Of a DNA stretch of 64,000 nt, positions 43,545-55,542 are shown in pieces. A model generated the notes under the pieces. That model searched no databases. It was not told the origin of the DNA and saw nothing but the letters and a program-made list of their open reading frames with translations. The number at the start of each line of letters is the position of its first letter. Position 1 is the first letter of the stretch. The position numbers were made by a program, and so were the translations under genes. Origin of the DNA: Neoceratodus forsteri (lineage: Eukaryota; Chordata; Ceratodontiformes; Ceratodontidae); the NCBI GenBank assembly GCA_016271365.2, contig CM057456.1, positions 660,947,501 through 661,011,500 of the forward strand, written 5' to 3'.

Positions 43545-43965
43545 TAAAGATTTGCTGCATGGTATTCAAGGCCCTGCACTAGTTGGGGCTTTGCCTGCAC
43601 AAATTACCTGCACCCATATACTCCAGAATGGTCTCTCTGCTCTGCTGTGTAAAATCTTTTAAAAGGGTCTACGCACTCCTTTAAAATAATTGGGGAATAC
43701 AGCCTTCTCTGTGGCCACCCCATGTTTGTGGAACTGTCTGCCATCTCAGCTTTGTTGGATCTTTATTGGTGGAGGTTTTTGAAAGGACCCTAAAAACTCA
43801 TCTGTTCTCCATGGCTTTTGCAAGCATCATTTATTTTTGCAGGGTTGTTGTTTTTGACTACTGCAGCCTTTCAAACTTTTGTGTATCTGTATGGCACTTC
43901 TAATCCCTGGGATGAGGCACTTTAAAATGAAATATGATGATAATATGATGTCCATTGATGTGAGA
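43545..43965 (+). pseudogene. L2/Rex1-type LINE 3' end
   Basis: Mixed plus-strand frames show GNTAFSVATPCLWNCLPSQL, the conserved C-terminal block of L2- and Rex1-type LINEs (usually AFSVAAPRLWNSLP), preceded by an IKDLLHGIQGPAL remnant. The copy ends in an ATGATGATA-type microsatellite at 43938-43960, typical of such 3' tails. Confidence 0.7.
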
Positions 43966-44234
43966 AAGTGTATTTTCTGTACTGCCTGGATCCAGAGCAT
44001 CTTCGTGACCTCTGTGGCCTGATATACTGGTTAATGTATTCTAGGTTCAGTACCAGATAAGTTCCTCCTGTTTTGTTTTGGCAGTGTAAGAGTATAAACC
44101 AGTGCCCTGCTGTTTTGGGGGCTGGTGTGATTGCCCAGTTTATCTGTTTTCACTTGCGTCACCTTGATGTGGCATTTGGATAATGGGAATGTGGTCAGTC
44201 TTTTTTTTTTTTTGGGGGGGGGGGGGAGTAGTGA

Positions 44235-45960
44235 GGCAAATTATACGGCATATCCATTGTGCAGTGTTTCTAGGACCCATTGATTTAAAGTTGTGTGGGC
44301 CCAGTTGTTGGTAAAGGGTTGCAACCGGCCCCTGCTGCTTGACTTATTGCCAAGGCCCACTATGATGAAAAGTTTCTATTTGACTGCCCTCTACTTGGAA
44401 GGTCAGGCCTGGCCTCTGTCTCCTCTGTTGCTGGATTTTTGTTTTCTGCTATTTATTGAAGAACTGTTGTTTGAAGGACCATTTTTGGTCTTGAGGTACT
44501 TTTTTTGTGGTTCTTTTGGCTGTGATAAAACTAGGTTCCCGTCAAAAGATGGTAGAAATGGCTTCCTAGGCTTCTTGTCCTTGACTAAAGACTTTCCATC
44601 CTCAGTACTCCTGAAATGTGGGGTAGGACGTTCTCCAAACATTAGTGATCCCTTGAACAGAAGCTTAGGTAAGTTATTTTTCTAAAATCTCCATCCACTC
44701 GTCAGAGCTTCATCCAGAGAGCGTTCTTCTCACTTTGTTGGAGACTACCACCAGCCTAGCACTTCTGGGAATCTGGTACTGCATCTGTCAGGTGTGTGGA
44801 GGCCTGTAGTGCATGATCTGTATCATTTTGGGGTGTTCACAATCCTCTGACAAAATCAAAGACTGTGGGATTGAGCCATCTCATGAAGCCGTAGCTAGTG
44901 TGCATTGCTGAGCGTGTGCTAAGACCAGGTATATTGCGATTCCTATCCCTCCTTTAATGCAGCAGTTCCTTTTAGCAATATGATGAGCCTTTCTGACAGG
45001 GCTATAATTGTCACGTCTACCCTCAGTGTTGTCAGTCAGGCTTTCTTGTTTTCCTCATGAAATGGGCACCTTTTATCATATGCCCTTTTTCCGGGAGCCT
45101 TCTGGAGTTGGTGCGTGCTATTCTTTAATAATATCCTTCATGGCTGGGCTGGGCTGGGCAGAACAGGAAGAATGACTTGTGCTTTTGCTTTGCTCTCAGG
45201 AAAGGGTTCAGTGTGGACTCCGTTTCAGCCTGTTGTGTTTCTAAGGCCAAGGTCTCCCTGATGACTGGTATAGGATTCAGTATGCCTTCTGTGTGGTACA
45301 GCTGTACCAAACCTGCTCTGTGTGTGCATCCTGTGTATGGTATGAGTCCTTGGCATCATTCAGCCACATAGTATCTCCTTAAGTAGGGCCAATTATGTTC
45401 AGTTTTTAACTGTGTAAACTGGCAAAAAATGGAATTTGTCATTTTTAAATCTGCACTTGGGAGTCAGTGTTTCATGAAAATCTTGACTTTGCCCAGTTTG
45501 TTTGGTGCAACCCCTTCATTTTGAACCAAATATTTGCATAAAACATGCTGATTTGCCCTCAGATTGGAAAAACATTTATTTTAAGATTTTGCTAAATGGA
45601 ATTGGCAATTTTGAAAATGGAAGCTCATGGGCTCTACTTAAGGTTCTGTCCTACGATGGTTGGCTGGTTTAGTTAACTGGGGGAGGCTGGAGAGCTGAGG
45701 GGCGGCCGACTGAGGGTGGCCATTGCATTTATTTTCTTCAGCATCTTCATGAGGTGCCATGAGGAGTGATGCACTGTACCCATGATCAGGATGTTCTGCT
45801 GTGCCTGGATGTCATTTGTGCCCCAAGGGTTCTCTGCTCCTCGTACATCTGCTTCCTTGTATTCTGCATCCGCTGCACAGATAGTGCAGAAATTTCCAGT
45901 AGAGCCTGCAGTCATTTGGAGGGCACAGTTCCTGCACTTCTTGGCCATTATCATTGTGCG
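44235..45960 (-). pseudogene. DIRS gag to reverse transcriptase start remnant (DIRS-D)
   Basis: On the minus strand at 44380-44245 one frame reads GRLQPFTNNWAHTTLNQWVL and then HNGYAV. This is the conserved start of DIRS reverse transcriptases, also seen in DIRS-B (GGQLRHFLSTWSAVSMDSWVL) and DIRS-C. Upstream is a Lys/Ser/Asn-rich gag tail (44642-44403). An open segment at 45954-45673 begins with C7-x2-C10-x12-C23-x2-C26, plausibly the gag N-terminus. The left end is cut near a T/G run at 44199-44227. The link between the first and last parts is inference. Confidence 0.6.
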
Positions 45961-45961
45961 T

Positions 45962-46635
45962 TATCTTCTGCAAACAAAGAAATGGCATTCATAAATGCAG
46001 ACAGTTGCTAGAGCAACTGTGACCAACCCCGTTTGCCCATCTCAGAGGTTAAGTTTGCATACCAAGGTGATTACAGATACATGGGTAGGTTTCTCAGGCT
46101 ATTGCTGCAATAAGCAAGGTTCCCCCACCCCCACCGTGATGCCTCAGTCTGCTGAGCATGGAGAGCAGGGCTGCTGTCACTACAAAGTGGCTGCAATCCA
46201 GTGGTGAATCACTAGTTACCAAGTCGTCAGCAGGCCTCCCTCCTCCCCTGATCTGATCTGATCTGATTCTAAGTTGTCTTGTGAGGGAGGAGCATGCAGA
46301 GAGGTCTGATTAGTGCACCAAGGAGTGGCCAGCCCCATATTCTGATGCAAGTCATACTCGCACCATGCCTGGATATCACAGAAACATAGGACACAAAGTC
46401 CCTCTTTACATGCTGGGGAGTGGCTGTAGAGGAGAACTGAAAGTCCATTTGGATGTTCTACTTCCTGAAGGGGATTCTTTATATCTCAGGCTCCTCAAAA
46501 TTGTAATATCGGGCCATTCTGTTCTTTATAATTAAACCATTGGCATGAAAACTGAATCTTTGTCCCTTTCAATTAACAGCTAAGGTTATTCAGGAGCTGA
46601 AGCCATAATCTCCTGTTCTAGGGACATGGATATGT
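45962..46635. other. unassigned non-coding DNA
   Basis: It contains a short (CTGAT)n run at 46252-46268. The left end of DIRS-B is not precisely found and may begin in the right part. Confidence 0.4.
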
Positions 46636-46860
46636 TGTTCTATCCAGACTTCTTTCAGTGTCCTTTCCCTTTAAAAAGTGCTGGAAAGTCTTCAAGCTGG
46701 CTCCTCCCACTCCCCTAGGTGGTATATCCCTCAGCTCCGCCCCATGACCCCAGCTCTTCCTTTCTGCTGGAAGAAGCAGGTTACCTCCTTACCGATCCCA
46801 CGTTGAGTAGGCCCTGACATTCAAATGTTCGGATTTACTTCCAAAACATAAACTCGTTAG

Positions 46861-48873
46861 AGTTTGACTGCGAAGGAGGAAGAATCCTCGCCCGGATTTC
46901 GCTGGTGCCCATGCAGGCAGAAGATGTCATGTACCGACCCCCATACCACGTACATTTACTTCCTGGGTCACAAACACGATACCCAGGCCTGTGGTTTTTG
47001 TTGGCTGCTTCACGTGTCTCACCCACCTGAAGTTGGGCCACCCAGAAAAATGACATTCACCGGTCAAATCCAAGGAAACCTATTGTGTGGTCTCTGTGAC
47101 TGTAGGGTCCACCGATCAGCTAAAGTGACTCAAGGCCTTTGAGGAAGATGCGGCTGGGGCTGCCATGCAGTCCTCTTTGGCGTCATATTTTGTTCCATTC
47201 AGGTTGGGCTCCACTTATTCTGGCTCCTTCAAGGACTTGTGCTAGTCTCTCCCGACCAAGGGAGAGGACCCTTCGGGTTCGTGCAGCTCCTGCAACTGCA
47301 AGAAGGAGTCCAAGGAAGAGAAGAAGACTCATTGTCGATGTTCTTGGGACTGGGAACATTTTCTGTCTCTGGAGTGAGTATGGTCAAAACCGTGGCCATT
47401 GCCCGCTGGGTTCACAGAAACTCCATCGGGCCAGTTGATCGAGATGCCGGAAGACGACGTGGCTGAGATTTTTCTCGACCCAGTCAACCGGTTGTTGTCA
47501 AAAGAGGCTGACAGCTCCTTATTCAGGACTCTCTCCGTGCTGGTGACCATCGAAGAGCCGGCTCAGCCCACTGATCCGGACCCTCCGGTCACTGACCTAG
47601 ACTTGGAGGAGCTGCGGCACTCCCTGGCTCTTTCTAAAGTTCCCTCTCGGCACCACAGGTGGTCGAGGTCTAGGTCGCCTTCATCCTCTGGGTCGAGCAG
47701 GTGCCGCCGACATCTGCGGTCGCACTCTCGACACCATGGGAAGCGACGTTCCTGATATTCGTCTTTGTCCTCCTCAAACGTGGAGAGGCTTTGGCACAAG
47801 TTGCATCAACGCTACGAAGACCTCATGTAGCAACAGTTGGTGTTGTCTGGGCCAAAGCCGACTGTGGCTCCCACACCCGGCCATCACATGGCTGTCACCG
47901 AACAGGCCAACTTCTCCTGCGGGGCTGGTCGACACCATTCCTCCGCCTTCAGAGCTGGTTCAGACCATCCCGGTTCAGCTGAAGCCTGCCTTTCCACTGA
48001 TTGTGGTGGAACCACTGCCCAAACAGCCGCTAACCGGGGCTGTGACTAAGGAGTCTCGGCCAGAAAAGGGACTTCCCTATCGGCTGTCTGTCAGTCTTGC
48101 TCCAGACTGCCCGCAGCGGGTCCAGAGTGACTCTGGTGGTAGGCCACTCTATGTGGACTCCTTGGAGTTCGAGGATGCCTCACTGCACTCCCGTCTGCAC
48201 AACTTGGAGTCAATTGGGAACCTTTCGACAGAGGAATGATCCACATCTTTCATGGACATCCTCCCTCCCATCTCAGAGTCCACGGGGATGAAACTGGAGC
48301 CCAGTCAAAAACTGACTTGCAGTCCCCTCACAGAGATTCTGGACAAAGGGGACTGTCTGATGGAAGCCTTCCCAGTGGCTGAAACCACTGTCGGCCCAGC
48401 CCTGGAGCTTTGGCAGCGCTCCATTTTTTGCCCAGCACCCTCATCCTGGATGGTCTGCAAATATGCGGTGCTCATTGGTACCCTTTTGGGGTTCACAGAG
48501 CACCCTTCGGCTAAAGGGTTGGTGACGGACTTTCATGGCAGATACTCAGCACAAGCTAACTGATGTCCTGTTCCTGGGCACCGACCTGTTCAGACCTGGG
48601 GTGGACGGTCGCCTCCAATGGATTGAAAAGTCCAGTGCCACCTTGGACTCAGTGGTATCCACACAAAAGTACCCCAAGGGCTCCCGGCAGCAGAAGTGCA
48701 AGTCCTTTTGTCTCTCCATTCCTGTGGTGAAACCAGCCCAGCACCAACCAGGCCAGCAGGCTCAATCCTGGTGCCCTCCATCCAAGTGTGTGGCCTCTAT
48801 AGTCCGTAAGCTCAGAGGGAAGGGATCCTGCGGCTCCTCAGCCGGATTTTGCTCCTCCAAGCCTGAGCAGTGA
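46861..48873 (+). pseudogene. DIRS-B gag-like region
   Basis: No single frame is open. Segments include IEMPEDDVAEIFLDPVNRLL and SKEADSSLFRTLSVLV (47399-47560), an Arg/Ser-rich tract (47640-47755), SLEFEDASLHSRLHNLESIG (48150-48230) and LDSVVSTQKYPKGSRQQKCK (48650-48710). By position it is gag, and the Arg/Ser tract may bind RNA. Family similarity is not strong enough to name subdomains. Confidence 0.6.
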
Positions 48874-48919
48874 TGGGATGGGGGTCGGCACCGTCATGCC
48901 CGTCACACCTCCCCTGCCC

Positions 48920-49900
48920 CCCCCCCATAGGGGGTCAGCTCCGCCACTTCCTTTCCACCTGGTCCGCTGTCTCCATGGACAGCTGGGTTCTGGAAGTGGT
49001 CAGTCAAGGTCTGCCTCTAGAATTCGAGCAGTACCCTCCCAGCTGAGCCCGCACCCCACATGAGGACTTGCTTTCCACAGACACTCTGTCGGCTCTTCAA
49101 GACAGCATAGTCCAGCTCCTCTGCAAGGAGGCCATGGTTAGAGTAGCAGATCCTCCAGAACACCCAGGGTTTGTTTCCAGGTATTTCCTGGTACCAAAGA
49201 GGACAGGGGACTGGCACCCCATTCTAGATCTGCATGACCTGAACAAATTCCTCAGGTCCTGCACTTTCAGGATGGTAACTCTATCTCAGATCATACCATC
49301 TCTCTAACAGAACATGTGGTTTTGCTCTCTTGATCTCCAGGATGCATTCTTTCACATCCCAGTCCATTCTTTAAGTCCCAATCAGTCTGTCCCACCGACT
49401 GCTCCTCCACTTCCGAGTAGAGGGAATCTACTACGTGTTCTGGGCCATGCCTTTCGGCCTCTTCTCGGCACCCTGGGTCTTTATCAAATGCATAGCAGTA
49501 GTGGCAGTCTACCTGAGGTGACGAGGAATCTCTGTGTACCCCTACCTGAATGACTGGCTTATAGCAGGTCCCTCCAGACAGGGGGTGGAGTGGACCAGGT
49601 CCTCTAGACCTGCATCGACCTTGGCCTCTTGGTCAACAAGGCCAAGTTGGCACTCGTGCCTTTGCAGGTGAGCAGCTTCATCGGGGCAGAGCTCAACTGT
49701 TGCCGAGCCAGAGCCTGGCTCCCGGCGGTCAGGGCAAAGATTCTCTCATCCTTTGTCCGATCATTTCTGGTTGGGTACTTGTGCCCTGCCCAGGACTTCC
49801 TGTACCTTCTGAGTTACATGGCGGCCTGTACCAGCGTGGTTCGATAGGTCTGTTTGGCATATTCGCTTCCTGCAATGGGAGCTAGCCAGCCAGTGGTGTC
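48920..49900 (+). pseudogene. DIRS-B reverse transcriptase
   Basis: Blocks in order: GGQLRHFLSTWSAVSMDSWVL, SRYFLVPKRTGDWHPILDLH, NMWFCSLDLQDAFFHIPVH, MPFGLFSAPWVFIKCIAVV and VYPYLNDWLIAGP. A connection-like part (VPLQVSSFIGAELN, YLLSYMAACTSVV) follows. The active site is YLND in place of YLDD. Stops at about 49310, 49370 and 49521 break the frame. Confidence 0.87.
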
Positions 49901-49912
49901 AGTACAAGGGTC

Positions 49913-50070
49913 ACTTTTCGATCTCTGAACCTTTTCTATTACATCTGTGTCCTTTCTAAACTGTGGCCTCCAGAACTGTACCCCGTACTCCAGGTGTGGT
50001 CTAACCATGGTGTTATATAATGGCATCAGCACCTCCCATTTCCTACTAGATATGCCCTTCCTGTGCATGC
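49913..50070 (-). pseudogene. CR1-F 3' part, left of a transposon insertion
   Basis: The minus strand reads KGISSRKWEVLMPLYNTMVR and PHLEYGVQFWRPQFRKDTDV, a CR1 reverse transcriptase C-terminal region. Its upstream continuation lies at 51795-51360 beyond an inserted element. It abuts the broken end of DIRS-B. Confidence 0.8.
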
Positions 50071-50076
50071 CATCAA

Positions 50077-50264
50077 CAGGGTTTTAAATAAGCTCTGAAA
50101 ATTGGTTAGCACAAACTGCTAATTGTGAAAATGAACAGCACATAGCTCAATTTGATTAGCAAAATTTAAAATGCCAAAATGTGTGTAATATATAAATACT
50201 GTAATCTAAATAAAATCTATAATTAAAATCAACCTGCCTTTGCTTTATCTGTTTCAGAACCCCC

Positions 50265-50307
<43 letters not shown>

Positions 50308-51353
50308 TTCAGTACCACACCCTTCCTACCCTTGTCCCCCTTTGCCAGAACTACTAAATCCCTCCAGTGCCTAACCACCAACCACACCCATCTGTCCCCT
50401 TTGCCAGACTAGGGTACTTGCCTAAAAAACATCTCTGCCTCCCCAGCCAGATGTCCCCTTTGCCAAAATCTAAATGCATGAGTCACCTGCCACAACCCTC
50501 ACCCCACCATACATCTCAATCTCTGGCACTGAAATAAGGGACATGGACACTCAAAATGAGGGACAGTGACCATCACAGAGGGACAAAGGCACTGAATTGA
50601 GGGACATGCAGACACAAGATAATGCTGTGGAATCACTGCATTTTTCCTTAGATGAGTTGGGATATTATGAATTATTGCTTTAAATTCTGAATTAGCAGCA
50701 GTTGTGGGCTGCAGCTTTTCCATGAGGGAGAGATTAGTTTTAATAAGTAAAATGAGACACCCCCATAATCGGGGACAGCTGAGAGGAATGCACGATATAA
50801 CTGAAAGTGTCTCACAGAGTGATTGTGGTGCTGACAGGTTTGAATATCTGAGGAGCATGACTGAAGAAACAGAACAGCATTAAAAAAGGAAAGAAGGGTC
50901 CTTTGCTACATCATTTAATTGATGCCTCTTGCAGTGGGGTTGTCTCACAAGGGGGCATGAAGAATAGGTTAACAGCCCAGGTTAACAGCAAGCTTACGTT
51001 TTTTCACATACCTGGTGGTCTAGTGGCTGATGCTGATGACACTGGTTGTCCGTTTTGCCCGCTCTCCCGCCCGCTCGCTCACCCGCTAGCCTGCCCGCCT
51101 ACTCACTCACAGTCCCTACATGTCCTCCAACTACCACATTCGTGGGTATGCCTTGCCGCGCACTTGCTGACTGCTTCCTCGTATTTCCAGTTCCGGTTGG
51201 CGCTACGCAGGACTACACGTTGAAACAGTGGGGGGAAAAAAAAAAGACAGACAAATGGATCGCACTTTTTTGTGATCCAAGCTAAATTTGACTAGCGCAT
51301 CCAGCCGCTTTGCATCGCAAACTGCGATGCGATACCAGCTATTTAAAACCCTG
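50077..51353. mobile_element. non-autonomous TIR DNA transposon (hAT-like?), 1277 bp
   Basis: The ends CAGGGTTTTAAATA...TATTTAAAACCCTG form a perfect 14-bp inverted repeat. CATCAA flanks both sides (50071-50076 and 51354-51359) as a target duplication, within a CR1 whose coding sequence resumes on the far side. Other features are (CA)n at 50266-50305, a GC-rich strip near 51060-51100 and a perfect hairpin GCATCGCAAACTGCGATGC at 51311-51329. No transposase. CAGGG ends suggest hAT, but the clean duplication is only 6 bp. Confidence 0.78.
50266..50305. repeat. (CA)n microsatellite
   Basis: A pure CA run inside the TIR transposon. Confidence 0.95.
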
Positions 51354-51359
51354 CATCAA

Positions 51360-51795
51360 TCTATTAGCTTTGCCAACCGCCTTTACTACATTGGTCACTT
51401 ACCTTAAGGTTGTTTGATATTATAATCCCCAGATCCCTTTCCTGTTCTGTTTGCTTTATCTGCTGACCCCCCCAGTGAGTACTTGGCCAGTCGATTTTTA
51501 CACCCTATTTGCATCACTGCACACTTCTTTGTATTGAACTTCAGCTGCCATGTTTTTGACCATTTCTCTAGTATACTCAAATCCCTCCTCATGACCTCAA
51601 CCCCTCCTTCAGTGTCGACCTTATTCCATAACTTTGCATCATCTGCAAACTGAAACGTTTCCCTTCAGTTCCATCTGATATATATCACTAACATATATGT
51701 TAAAAAGGATTAGTCCTAGTACAGATCCTTGATGAACCCCGTATGTTGCAGTGGAAATGACTAAGATGCCACAAGTAGCACAATTGCCATGGATT
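51360..51795 (-). pseudogene. CR1-F reverse transcriptase part, right of the transposon
   Basis: The minus strand shows SVLGLILFNIYVSDIY, then MRRDLSILEKWSKTWQLKFN and TKKCAVMQIG, the conserved post-catalytic CR1 region. It is broken near the expected FADD block. With 49913-50070 it forms one 5'-truncated CR1. Confidence 0.8.
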
Positions 51796-52239
51796 TTAAT
51801 TTTTATTTAAATGGCAAATTCAGTTTGTCTGAAAGGCTTTCAAATATTTTTTTTCCATCTTGTAGTCAAAGATCTTACAATTTTTTTCTGTCTTTTCCCC
51901 CAGATCGAGAGCAAATCAGCATGTTGTGCACTAGATATTGACACATATTTTTTTGTGTGCAACAAAATGATGCTTATTAGGGACTTTTTGTGCAACATGG
52001 AAGTGCAAAGTGAGGGTTTCTGCTGCTTAAAAAGGGGACGGACGCTAGAGGGCCATCTTCCAGGCAAGATATGCCTCAGTCACACCTACTTCCAACCTGT
52101 ATCCAACAATTTCAGATTTGTATTTCTGAGTTGGAAATCGGGATATTTCACAAGTAACATGTTTTAATGCTGTCTTAAGCCATGTGGATATTTCACTTGC
52201 AGAATTCCTTTCCTTACTACCTCTGGAGCACTTTTATAC
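51796..52239. other. unassigned DNA with a good-looking 3' splice site
   Basis: A long pyrimidine tract ending TTTTCCCCCAG at 51903 precedes an open stretch of 89 codons in one frame. The peptide matches nothing I know, and no paired donor or conserved exon is evident, so I do not call a gene. Confidence 0.35.
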
Positions 52240-52657
52240 TACTCTTGAGATGACTCTTCCAAAGTGACAGCAGGCAGGAACCAACAAAGCAGTACTCAAC
52301 CAGCAGAATAAGGCCACAGGGAGCACCAAAGCTGGTAAACTGCTCTCAGCTGCAGAACCGCCATGGTAAAAGTTATGGGCCATGTCGTCCAAGATGCAGT
52401 GGAATTTGGCCAGACTCCAAGCTCACGATCACCAGCTCAAGAATTTATCTGCTGGTGTGGCTGATGCAGATAAATCTAAACAGTGACTGACCCCTTTAGC
52501 AGCTCTCACTCGGGAGATCACTCAGCTGAGGGGCTATATGAAGGCCCTTGAGAATGAAGTGAGGGCCAGCAATCTGTGCCTCGTGGGGGTCCCGGAGGCA
52601 GAGGAGGCTCTGGATCTGCTCATTTACTTGAAAACATGGATTACAGCAAATTGTCAA
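52240..52657 (+). pseudogene. L1-like ORF1 fragment
   Basis: Plus-strand frames include LTREITQLRGYMKALENEVRAS and then NLCLVGVPEAEEALDLL, the coiled-coil to RRM junction of L1 ORF1p. It resembles the ORF1 at 23664-24700. It is cut on the right by the left end of DIRS-C, which inserted into it. Confidence 0.7.
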
Positions 52658-52900
52658 CATCTTCTTTGAGGAAATTTCTTGCAGCAGGTCATAACATGTA
52701 GGAATGTCCAGCCACGGGTGTCATTTCCTCTGGGTGATTTCTCAGCAGTCGACCTGGGACAGCCCCCGATGGCACCACATGTTGTGTCCTGTCAGGTATA
52801 AATGGGGGCGGATCCAGAAGCTCCTCGTTTTTTTTTCCAGCCACGGCATGCATGCTACACGCTCTCCAGCCAGAGTATAAAACTTCAGTTGATGACAAAG
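52658..52900 (+). repeat. DIRS-C left terminal repeat
   Basis: Bases 52659-52702 (CTTCTTTGAGGAAATTTCTTG... to ACATGTAGG) are matched in reverse complement by the internal complementary region at 63559-63602. The shared DIRS core CTTGCAGCAGGT is present. A TATA box (GGTATAAATGGG) lies at about 52796. Confidence 0.85.
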
Positions 52901-52954
52901 AGTTAACCTATCATTCCTTAGTGACGTTCCCAGTATTGTCATGTTCCTTAACCG

Positions 52955-53892
52955 ATGTCTTCAGATCCTGTGTTCGTTACGTGTTATTGTGGCCAGAAGA
53001 TCAGGACTGAAGACCACCACAACGTATGTGGCAGGTGCCTAGGTCCTGCAAACGATACCAGTGTTTGTGTCCTATGTCAGCAATTTAACAAGGCCGCTAA
53101 ACATCAGCGACTCCAACAACTATGAGAATACCTCGTGGAGCAAAAAGTTGCCCTTCTAGAACAGGAAGAACACTCGAAGTCCAGGGAATCCTCAACGTCT
53201 TCCTTGGGGTCTCACTGTTCCAGTGCCAACCCCTCATTGATGGCCATTCAGGAGAAACCAAGGAAACACTCTAGCAAGAGTAAGCATGTTACACCAGTCT
53301 CCTCCTTGTCAACAGTTGGCCTGCCTTCTTCCTCCTGGTCTCGGGAGCAAGAACTCCTTAAAACTCTGGTAGTACTGGCAGCCCTTTCAGAGGCTGCAGT
53401 CAAGTCATCTTTCACTCCAACGACCACAGGCAATTTGACTTGCTGACCATCGATGGCCTCCATGGGTGTGTGCTTAAGTTGCAGCTTGCACCACTGCCGC
53501 CCCATCACAGGGATCTACTCACCATCTGTCGACGACACCTCAGGGTTTATCGACAGTCCCTTCTGCAAAGACCATTCAAGACTTTACGAGTCCTACAATG
53601 GCTCTTCTGTCAATGATTCTGGGGACCTTTTGTGAACCCCTGTTCGATGGTTCAGTTGGTGCTTCACCCGACTCCAATCTCTTCTGTTGTACCAATACAG
53701 TCGGTCCATACAGTCCCGACTACGTCCAGTTCTCCACAGCTTGCTATGGTGGATGTTCAGGCATTGGTGCACACTATTCTTGACCTTAAAAAGTCTACCC
53801 CACGTTCCAGTGCCCCTTCTAAACTGTCTGCCTTCTCAAGAATGGCAAGTTCCTCCCTGACTTCTGTGGCTTCCCTGCATATGGACTTACAG
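52955..53892 (+). pseudogene. DIRS-C gag, first part
   Basis: Starts MSSDPVFVTCYCGQKI followed by HHNVCGRCLGP and C-x2-C, the same Cys/His cluster as DIRS-A gag (C-x-CG, HxxC-x2-CLG). A Ser/Lys-rich linker follows (53135-53446). A later frame gives VQALVHTILDLKKSTP (53632-53890). An in-frame stop lies at 53125. It is interrupted by CR1-E at about 53893. Confidence 0.78.
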
Positions 53893-54848
53893 AATGCCAG
53901 CAGAAACAGGCCTCACGGTCTATTGAGTCTGCTAGTTTGTGCAGCTATCCCCCTCAATTTGTGGCTGCCCCACCCTCCTCCCAGCAACCCCCCCCCCCCC
54001 ACTCTGTCCCACCTTCTTAAATCCACCCACTGTTTTACAGGATACTGCTTACTTGGGCAGAGTATTCCAATTGTCCACCACCCTTTCTGTGAAAAAGTGT
54101 CTCCTGATTTCCTTCCTGAATCTTCTCCCCTCCAATTTCAGCCAATACCCTCTCGTGTCCCTCCCCCTCTTGATCTGGAAAATCTCTTTTGTATTAGTAT
54201 TGTTTATTCCCTTTAAGTATTTAAAGGTTTCGATCATATCCCCCCTATCCCACCTCTTCTCTAGGGTATACATGTTCAGCTCCCCCATCCTCTCCTCATA
54301 GGACTTTCCCCCCCATTCCCTGAATCATCTTCATTGCCCTATGCTGCCCCCCTCCAACAATCTGATGTCCTTCTTTAGGAATGGACGCAAGTACTCTACA
54401 CAGTATTCCAGGTGCGGCCTGACCAGTGACCTGTCAAGGGAAGGATCGCCTCTCTGTTCCTGGAGTAGATTCCCCTTGTTATGCACCTCAGCATCTTGTT
54501 CGCTTTTGTAGCTGCCTTCCTGCACTGAGCTGAGTGGTTCTTGCTCCCCATAATAAGCACCCCCAGATTCTTTTCCTCCATGGTGCATTCCAACTCTACC
54601 CCTCCCAGCTGATATTTTCTCCCCTGGTTCCTAGTTCCGAAGGGCAAGACCTTGCACTTCCTAGTGCTGAACCCCATCTGCCATGTTTCTGACCAGTCCT
54701 GTAGTTTGGTCAGGTCCTCCTGCAATCCCTTCCACCCCTCCATGTCATTTACCACAGCTCCCATCTTGATATAGTCTACAAACAGACTGGTCTTACTCTG
54801 GACCACATGTGAGATATCTGCTATGAATATCCCAAACAGCAATGGAGG
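53893..54848 (-). pseudogene. CR1 3' fragment inserted in DIRS-C gag (CR1-E)
   Basis: Minus-strand blocks are LFGIFIADISHVVQSKTSLF, VDYIKMGAVVNDMEGWKGLQ, GSKNHSAQCRKAATKANKML, then VRPHLEYCVEYLRPFLKKDI and the ETFKYLKGIN region. The active site reads FVDY instead of FADD. It is 5'-truncated at about 54848, where DIRS gag resumes. Confidence 0.85.
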
Positions 54849-55018
54849 ACTGTTTTCTACAGGAATGGGACCAGGAGTGAAGATATGGACCAGGAACCTG
54901 TCTCTCCCCTTTCTGTCTCTTCAGCTTTTTCTGTACTGGAGGAGCCCACTTCTGCTCTTCCTTGTTCCCCTCCTGATGACCCCAGTTTTTGTGACATTAT
55001 GATTTATTCTTCTCAGAA
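54849..55018 (+). pseudogene. DIRS-C gag, middle part
   Basis: An acidic, Pro/Ser-rich segment (DMDQEPVSPLSVSSAF, EEPTSALPCSPPDDPSFCDI) lies between the two CR1 insertions. It reads into SSQK at the junction with CR1-B. Confidence 0.6.
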
Positions 55019-55542
55019 GGAACTAGAAGGGAAAGGATCAAATTTGTTATAGTACAGTAGCTTCTTGTTGTTTAACATTGTTTGTTTCTTGTGGATTTTA
55101 CTTGGTAGAAGGTTATTTCTTTTCTTTCTTACTACTTCTAAGGGGCTATCAGGGTATTGTTTTGGGGCTGTTGGAATTTTGAAAACTGTTTTGGTGGCTA
55201 TAAGTAGGCTCATTTGTTTGATGTGGCTGTTTCTTTGAATCAGCTTCTGATTCATGCTTCTGAATGAATAATTCTTAGCATTGCTATTGCATTGTGGAAA
55301 GGCGGAGTAGGAGTTTGAAGAAGGTTGTGCAATAGCTACTTAAAGTCTCTGAGTGTGGATAGGAAAATTAGGAATATAAAAAGCAGTTGTTCAATCTTTT
55401 TAAACGTGTACAACAAAGGGGGTAAGGGAAATTTAAGAATAAATGTTTTGCACTGAGAGTGGGGAGAGGGGAGACTTGGGGGAGTGTTGGTATCTTGCAT
55501 CTGGAAGGGTGGGGGGTTCGCTGGTGGGCAGCAACAACAACA

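Larger units (their letters stand above)
46640..49912 (+). mobile_element. DIRS element, right half missing (DIRS-B)
   Basis: It has a promoter-like leader (GGTGGTATATCCC near 46720), a gag region (46860-48880) and a reverse transcriptase (48920-49900), then stops where a CR1 3' end begins. No RNase H C-terminus, recombinase or right terminal repeat is present. It is a different lineage from DIRS-A and DIRS-C by its gag, with a Glu/Asp-rich block and an Arg/Ser-rich block. Confidence 0.75.

Noticed and set aside
44293..44685. Plus-strand 130-codon hydrophobic frame
   Set aside because: It is the antisense of the DIRS-D gag tail and reverse transcriptase start, which has the recognisable GRL-W-WVL-GY block.
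45673..45954. Host zinc-finger gene from the C-x2-C-x12-C-x2-C frame
   Set aside because: It lies upstream of a DIRS reverse transcriptase start on the same strand and fits a gag N-terminus better; no exon signals.
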